Of a DNA stretch of 64,000 nt, positions 60,720 through 64,000 are shown piece after piece. Below the pieces are notes generated by a model. That model searched no databases. It was given only the letters and a program-made list of their open reading frames with translations, and was not told the origin of the DNA. Origin of the DNA: Tenuibacillus multivorans (lineage in GTDB: Bacteria > Bacillota > Bacilli > Bacillales > Alkalibacillaceae); NCBI RefSeq assembly GCF_900103915.1, contig NZ_FNIG01000011.1, forward strand, positions 20,275 through 84,274. The letters are read 5' to 3'. The translations under genes and the position numbers were made by a program. Numbering within the stretch: position 1 is the first letter of the stretch; each line of letters starts with the position of its first letter.

Positions 60720-61391
60720 TTATCCTCCACCGCTGCTTTGACCTCCACCGCCGCCACCACCTTGGCCACCGCCTTGACCGCCGCCTTGGCCACCACCGCC
60801 ACCTTGTTGTTGGTCTTGGCCTTGGCCGCCGCCTTGTTGCTGTTGCTGTTCTTCGGCAGCTTTTAATAAAATTTCGGTCATACGTGCTTTAAACAGTGGA
60901 CTATTCAACGTCTCCTGGATCGTTTTCTCAAGGTGCTCGCGGAACTGTTGGCTTTTTAAGGCAGATTGTAGCATCTTTTGCATCTCTTCATTTTGGAAGA
61001 GTTGGATCATTTGTTGTTGATAAGTTGAGTCATTCATTAATCCTTTTATTAACTTTTTATCGGACTCTTGGGTGGCTTTAACATAGGCTTGAACAAATGA
61101 AGGGTCTTCAAAAAGCTTTTTCCAAAATTCCTTACCTTTTTCCTCACTCATGATTTGTTCGACTGATTGTTTGACAACGTCAGAATCAATCACAAGCTGT
61201 TGTTTCATATCCTCTTTCGCTAATAATTCTTTGACGGCTTTTTTACCGTCTTCTGTTTTCAATATATCGACAACCATTTTCTTAGTTGCCTCATAATCAG
61301 GGTTACCTTGCTGTGAACTGCTACCACCCTGCTGTGCACAACCACTAATCAATAATATGGCTATCATCCATAAAATGAGACTATTCTTCAT
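60720..61391 (-). CDS. gerD: Spore germination lipoprotein GerD
   Basis: GerD (223 residues) is an inner spore membrane lipoprotein that clusters germinant receptors. The signal peptide ends in the lipobox LISGC (Cys18). The central helical region matches the family; the C terminus (about residues 180-223) is an extreme Gly/Gln tail, longer than in B. subtilis GerD (about 185 residues in total). AAGGAGTC precedes its ATG (61391). It faces salA, with kbaA divergent upstream. Confidence 0.92.
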   Translation of the reverse strand: MKNSLILWMIAILLISGCAQQGGSSSQQGNPDYEATKKMVVDILKTEDGKKAVKELLAKEDMKQQLVIDSDVVKQSVEQIMSEEKGKEFWKKLFEDPSFVQAYVKATQESDKKLIKGLMNDSTYQQQMIQLFQNEEMQKMLQSALKSQQFREHLEKTIQETLNSPLFKARMTEILLKAAEEQQQQQGGGQGQDQQQGGGGGQGGGQGGGQGGGGGGGQSSGGG

Positions 61392-61528
61392 AAAATTGAC
61401 TCCTTAACATTAGCCTATTTACTTGTTAATATTAGATGGATGTGAAAAAATATACACAATTGAAGACAGCAATATCAGGCAATACATGATAAAATACGAA
61501 CGTAATGAAAAGTTTAGGGGGAGAAGTT

Positions 61529-62173
61529 GTGACAATACGAAAGTGGCTTAAATTTTTCCTGACGGCTTTACTTATTGGAGCCGTAACGACGGTAATAACA
61601 AGCTTTGTCGTCCAACCATATGCCTATTCACCATATCTTGATCCATTTAATCTGTGGGAATTAACAGGTGCAGTCTTTTGGTTTGTGGTTTGGGGACTTG
61701 TCTATAGTGTCATTAGTCAAGCTGGTTTCTTTGCTTATTTGACAATTAATCAGTTTGGTCGTGGTTTCTTTGGATTCTTTTGGAAGCATGTGCAAATTCT
61801 TTTAATATTAGTTGTATTATTTGACTTAGTTTACTTAAGATATACAAACACTGCAGATGAAGGAAGTTTAATGTCCTACATAATTGTAACAGCTCTGTTA
61901 CTCATTATTAGTTATGCAGTAGCGAAGATAAAAGTAAAAGAAACTCATCCACGTGCTTTTTTACCAGCTTTATTTTTTATGATTGTAGTGACAACCGTCG
62001 AATGGATTCCAGTCTTACGCGTTGGTGAGACTGAATGGATTATGCTCATGATTGTCCCACTACTAGCATGTAATACTTATCAATTATTAACCTTACATCG
62101 AATCGTAGGTTTTAATGAAGGACCTGCTGAGGAAGATAATACCAATAATAAGAAGAAAAAGGGTAGCCAATAA
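61529..62173 (+). CDS. kbaA: KinB-signalling pathway activation protein KbaA
   Basis: KbaA (214 residues) is an integral membrane protein needed for the sporulation kinase KinB in B. subtilis. About six hydrophobic helices are visible, the first FFLTALLIGAVTTVITSFVV. I use GTG 61529, six bases after AGGGGGA; the frame is open from 61505 but would cover that site. The lysine-rich C terminus overlaps the pdaB terminator. Confidence 0.88.
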   Translation: MTIRKWLKFFLTALLIGAVTTVITSFVVQPYAYSPYLDPFNLWELTGAVFWFVVWGLVYSVISQAGFFAYLTINQFGRGFFGFFWKHVQILLILVVLFDLVYLRYTNTADEGSLMSYIIVTALLLIISYAVAKIKVKETHPRAFLPALFFMIVVTTVEWIPVLRVGETEWIMLMIVPLLACNTYQLLTLHRIVGFNEGPAEEDNTNNKKKKGSQ

Positions 62174-62182
62174 ACGCTACCC
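62161..62182 (-). terminator. Terminator of pdaB within the end of kbaA
   Basis: GGGTAGC (62161-62167) and GCTACCC (62176-62182) form a stem; on the - strand it is followed by TTTTTCTTCTT. The hairpin overlaps the stop codons of both convergent genes. Confidence 0.8.
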
Positions 62183-62937
62183 TATTCTATTGGGTTTAAT
62201 TTGATTTTAGCAGGGGATAATAATTCGGTTACTGTCGTAAAATTAAAGCCTTCACTTTGTTTTTGGTCAATCACACGGCTAATAACTTCCGGAACAGCTG
62301 TTAAATTATCTTCAGCCTTAAAGAGAATAATATCACCATTCGATAAACTGTTAGCTAATTCCTCGCTTTTTTGATTAGGATCTGAGTCTGGTTCAATGCT
62401 CGCAAAATGGCTCCAGAAAATCGTCCGATAACCTAATTCATTAATGTGCTGAACAACTGACTTATTATATTTGTTTTCGGGAGGGCGAACTAAGGTGAGC
62501 GGTTCATATTCAAGTTTTTTTAAAGTCTCTTCGCCATGTTCAATATCTTCAGTAATTTTATTTTGTGTCCGATCTTCATACGGATCATTATAAAAACCTA
62601 ATAATCCTACTTCATGGTTCTCTTCAATAATTAATTTCGCAATCTCTTCATTTCTTAATGCCCATTCACCATTAATGAAGAATGTCGCTTTAATGTTTTT
62701 TTGTTTCAACACATCCAAAATCTCTACAATGACATCGTCGCCCCAAGCCACATTTACAGTAATCGCGATTTCCTGTTCATCTTTAAGGCTTTTGGTAATC
62801 GCTCCAGTTTGTTGGGCAGAAGCATTTGGTTGAAAAACATATGTTGAGGAGAGGTGGTACGAAATATATACAACAATACCAAGTAAGGCTAAGACCATCC
62901 ATTTTTTCCAGCTTGTCCAATTGTAAACAAAAAACAT
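62182..62937 (-). CDS. pdaB: PdaB-type polysaccharide deacetylase-like protein with degenerate active site
   Basis: The 251-residue protein has an N-terminal transmembrane helix (about 13-29) and a NodB-homology domain. It occupies the pdaB (ybaN) position, where B. subtilis needs the gene for spore maintenance. The motifs are degraded: the catalytic Asp of TFDxSWGD is Asn62 (TVNVAWGD), the NHG metal-binding motif is LLG (112-114), and the late catalytic His is Lys207. RPPENKYNK (151-159) remains. I start at ATG 62937; an in-frame TTG at 62949 is possible. Confidence 0.82.
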   Translation of the reverse strand: MFFVYNWTSWKKWMVLALLGIVVYISYHLSSTYVFQPNASAQQTGAITKSLKDEQEIAITVNVAWGDDVIVEILDVLKQKNIKATFFINGEWALRNEEIAKLIIEENHEVGLLGFYNDPYEDRTQNKITEDIEHGEETLKKLEYEPLTLVRPPENKYNKSVVQHINELGYRTIFWSHFASIEPDSDPNQKSEELANSLSNGDIILFKAEDNLTAVPEVISRVIDQKQSEGFNFTTVTELLSPAKIKLNPIE

Positions 62938-63075
62938 AAGCACACCCAACCTTTTTAATTCTTTTGAAATATATATATGAATGAATGCATACTTTTAGAA
63001 TGGATAAACTCATAATCATTAAGATTATGGTTAGAATGAAGATTATGACAGAAAAAAGATATGGATTGGATGTGA

Positions 63076-63309
63076 ATGATTTTGTTAGGAATGATGGTGA
63101 GTGAACAGGAGCAAAAAGAAATAGAATACTTACTAAGAAGAGAAATGGATGAATTAATATTTGACTTTAATTATCAAAACATGGACAAACAAGTTAAGGA
63201 AGCGATCAAAGAACGATATACAACCTTATTTAATATCTTTAGGCGAATAGCCAACCACTCATCATGTTTACAATATACACCGAAGAAAAATTTCCCCCAT
63301 GTCAATTAA
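63076..63309 (+). CDS. Small conserved Bacillaceae protein of unknown function
   Basis: The frame ends with a charged helical protein, EQEQKEIEYLLRREMDELIF and later ERYTTLFNIFRRIANHSSC. I have a general memory of similar 60-70-residue proteins in Bacillaceae but no function. The start is uncertain: ATG 63076, ATG 63094 or GTG 63097, the last having TAGGA at a proper distance. Confidence 0.55.
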   Translation: MILLGMMVSEQEQKEIEYLLRREMDELIFDFNYQNMDKQVKEAIKERYTTLFNIFRRIANHSSCLQYTPKKNFPHVN

Positions 63310-63320
63310 GTTAAAACGTC

Positions 63321-63358
63321 ATGTCAGGCTTTGTACATAGCCTGGCATTATTACTTTC
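63321..63358 (+). terminator. Terminator before the rRNA operon
   Basis: ATGTCAGGCT (63321-63330) and AGCCTGGCAT (63339-63348) form a stem (one G-U pair) followed by TATTACTTTCC. It insulates the upstream gene from rrn. Confidence 0.75.
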
Positions 63359-63468
63359 CTATAGATAATTCCTGTTTTAAGTATGTGTATGAGAAACCTA
63401 GGAGACAAGTACCGGTCAGGTATGTTTAATTGGAAAATTTTCGAATCAATAAAAAATATAAAAATGTA

Positions 63469-63595
63469 TTGTCATATCATAAAGGCTATGATAGTATAAT
63501 TTTCGTCATCAAAAACGGGGCAAAAAAATAAGGCGATAAGGGATTGAAAAAGTTTTTAAAAACGCATTGACATCTCTTTGGCCCTATGTTACATT
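63469..63595 (+). promoter_or_regulatory. Tandem rRNA promoters P1 and P2
   Basis: P2 is clear: TTGACA (63567-63572), 17 bases, TACATT (63590-63595). A probable P1 is TTGTCA (63469-63474), 17 bases, TAGTAT (63492-63497), with an A/T-rich stretch (63447-63467) upstream like an UP element. Tandem promoters are usual for Bacillus rRNA operons. Confidence 0.72.
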
Positions 63596-63721
63596 TAATC
63601 TCGTCGTCAAAACACGACAGTGATTTCGAACCTTGAAAACTAAACAAAATAGCCTGTAGTCAATTCCGTTTTATTTTTCGATTGGGAAATAAAACTTGAG
63701 GACAAATAAGCCAATCAAACT
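63596..63721 (+). promoter_or_regulatory. rRNA leader with antitermination-type and processing elements
   Basis: The leader contains CCTTGAAAACTAAACAAAA (63631-63649), typical of Bacillus pre-rRNA leaders, and a hairpin GTTTTATTT with AAATAAAAC (about 63668-63694), probably part of the RNase III processing stalk before mature 16S rRNA. Confidence 0.6.
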
Positions 63722-64000
63722 TTTATGGAGAGTTTGATCCTGGCTCAGGACGAACGCTGGCGGCGTGCCTAATACATGCAAGTCGAGCGCGGGAAGCAGA
63801 CAGAATCCTTCGGGAGGACGTCTGTGGAACGAGCGGCGGACGGGTGAGTAACACGTGGGCAACCTGCCTGTAAGACTGGGATAACTCCGGGAAACCGGGG
63901 CTAATACCGGATAATTCATCGAATCGCATGATTCGATGTTGAAAGGTGGCATATGCTACTACTTACAGATGGGCCCGCGGCGCATTAGTTAGTTGGTGGG
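63722..64000 (+). rRNA. rrs: 16S ribosomal RNA (5' part; runs past the window)
   Basis: The universal AGAGTTTGATCCTGGCTCAG begins at 63729, so by comparison with E. coli position 8 the mature 5' end is about 63722. The sequence runs through V1 (a region including GGGAAGCAGACAGAATCC) and into V2, with GCGGCGGACGGGTGAGTAAC in between. V1/V2 style is that of moderately halophilic Bacillaceae. Confidence 0.98.

Overview
The window is a low-GC Firmicutes chromosome segment, almost certainly from the Bacillaceae. Gene order (rplL-ybxB-rpoB-rpoC-ybxF-rpsL-rpsG-fusA-tuf, then the S10-spc-alpha ribosomal cluster, ecfA1A2T-truA, rplM-rpsI, cwlD-salA-gerD-kbaA-pdaB, rrn) follows Bacillus subtilis closely. 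Sporulation and germination genes (cwlD, gerD, kbaA, pdaB) mean a spore former. The first 279 bases of 16S rRNA and the very acidic linker of the oligopeptide-binding lipoprotein look like a halophilic or halotolerant member (Halobacillus/Alkalibacillus/Filobacillus type); the genus is only a guess.

Layout. 1-1067: end of rplL and an RsmC-like methyltransferase. 1068-8642: rpoB and rpoC behind a structured leader; RpoB has Tyr where Asp516 (E. coli numbering) is expected, a position tied to rifampicin resistance. 8643-13526: ybxF-rpsL-rpsG-fusA-tuf with its own strong promoter. 13527-28448: S10-spc-alpha cluster from two tandem promoters to rplQ, with secY, adk, infA and rpoA; map, expected between adk and infA, survives only as a frameshifted 3' fragment. 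28449-31941: a 21-base tandem repeat, then the ECF vitamin-transport energising module and truA. 31942-45880: the complete de novo purine operon (purEKBCSQLFMNHD) plus folD, inserted between truA and rplM. A guanine riboswitch with terminator and antiterminator precedes purE and a ZTP riboswitch precedes folD. 45881-46891: rplM-rpsI. 46828-51082: a decayed integrative element in the 3' end of rpsI, bounded by a perfect 100-bp direct repeat and carrying paired 11-bp repeats at both ends, an integrase stub, a replication-protein remnant, a damaged IS256-family element and small unknown genes. 51083-52659: an orphan lipoprotein gene and degraded sequence. 52660-58627: an appDFABC-type oligopeptide ABC transporter. 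58628-63349: spore cortex, germination and sporulation-signalling genes; the PdaB homologue has lost its usual catalytic residues. 63350-64000: rRNA promoters and the 5' end of 16S rRNA.

How it works together. Most of the window is growth-rate-linked transcription and translation machinery on the + strand leading into an rRNA operon. The inserted purine block is controlled by end product (guanine) at the front and by the folate-stress intermediate ZMP at folD, which supplies the formyl-THF that PurN and PurH consume. The most unusual items are the rpsI-targeted element, the short-period intergenic tandem repeats (20-21 bases), the map pseudogene, the RpoB substitution and the apparently inactive PdaB.
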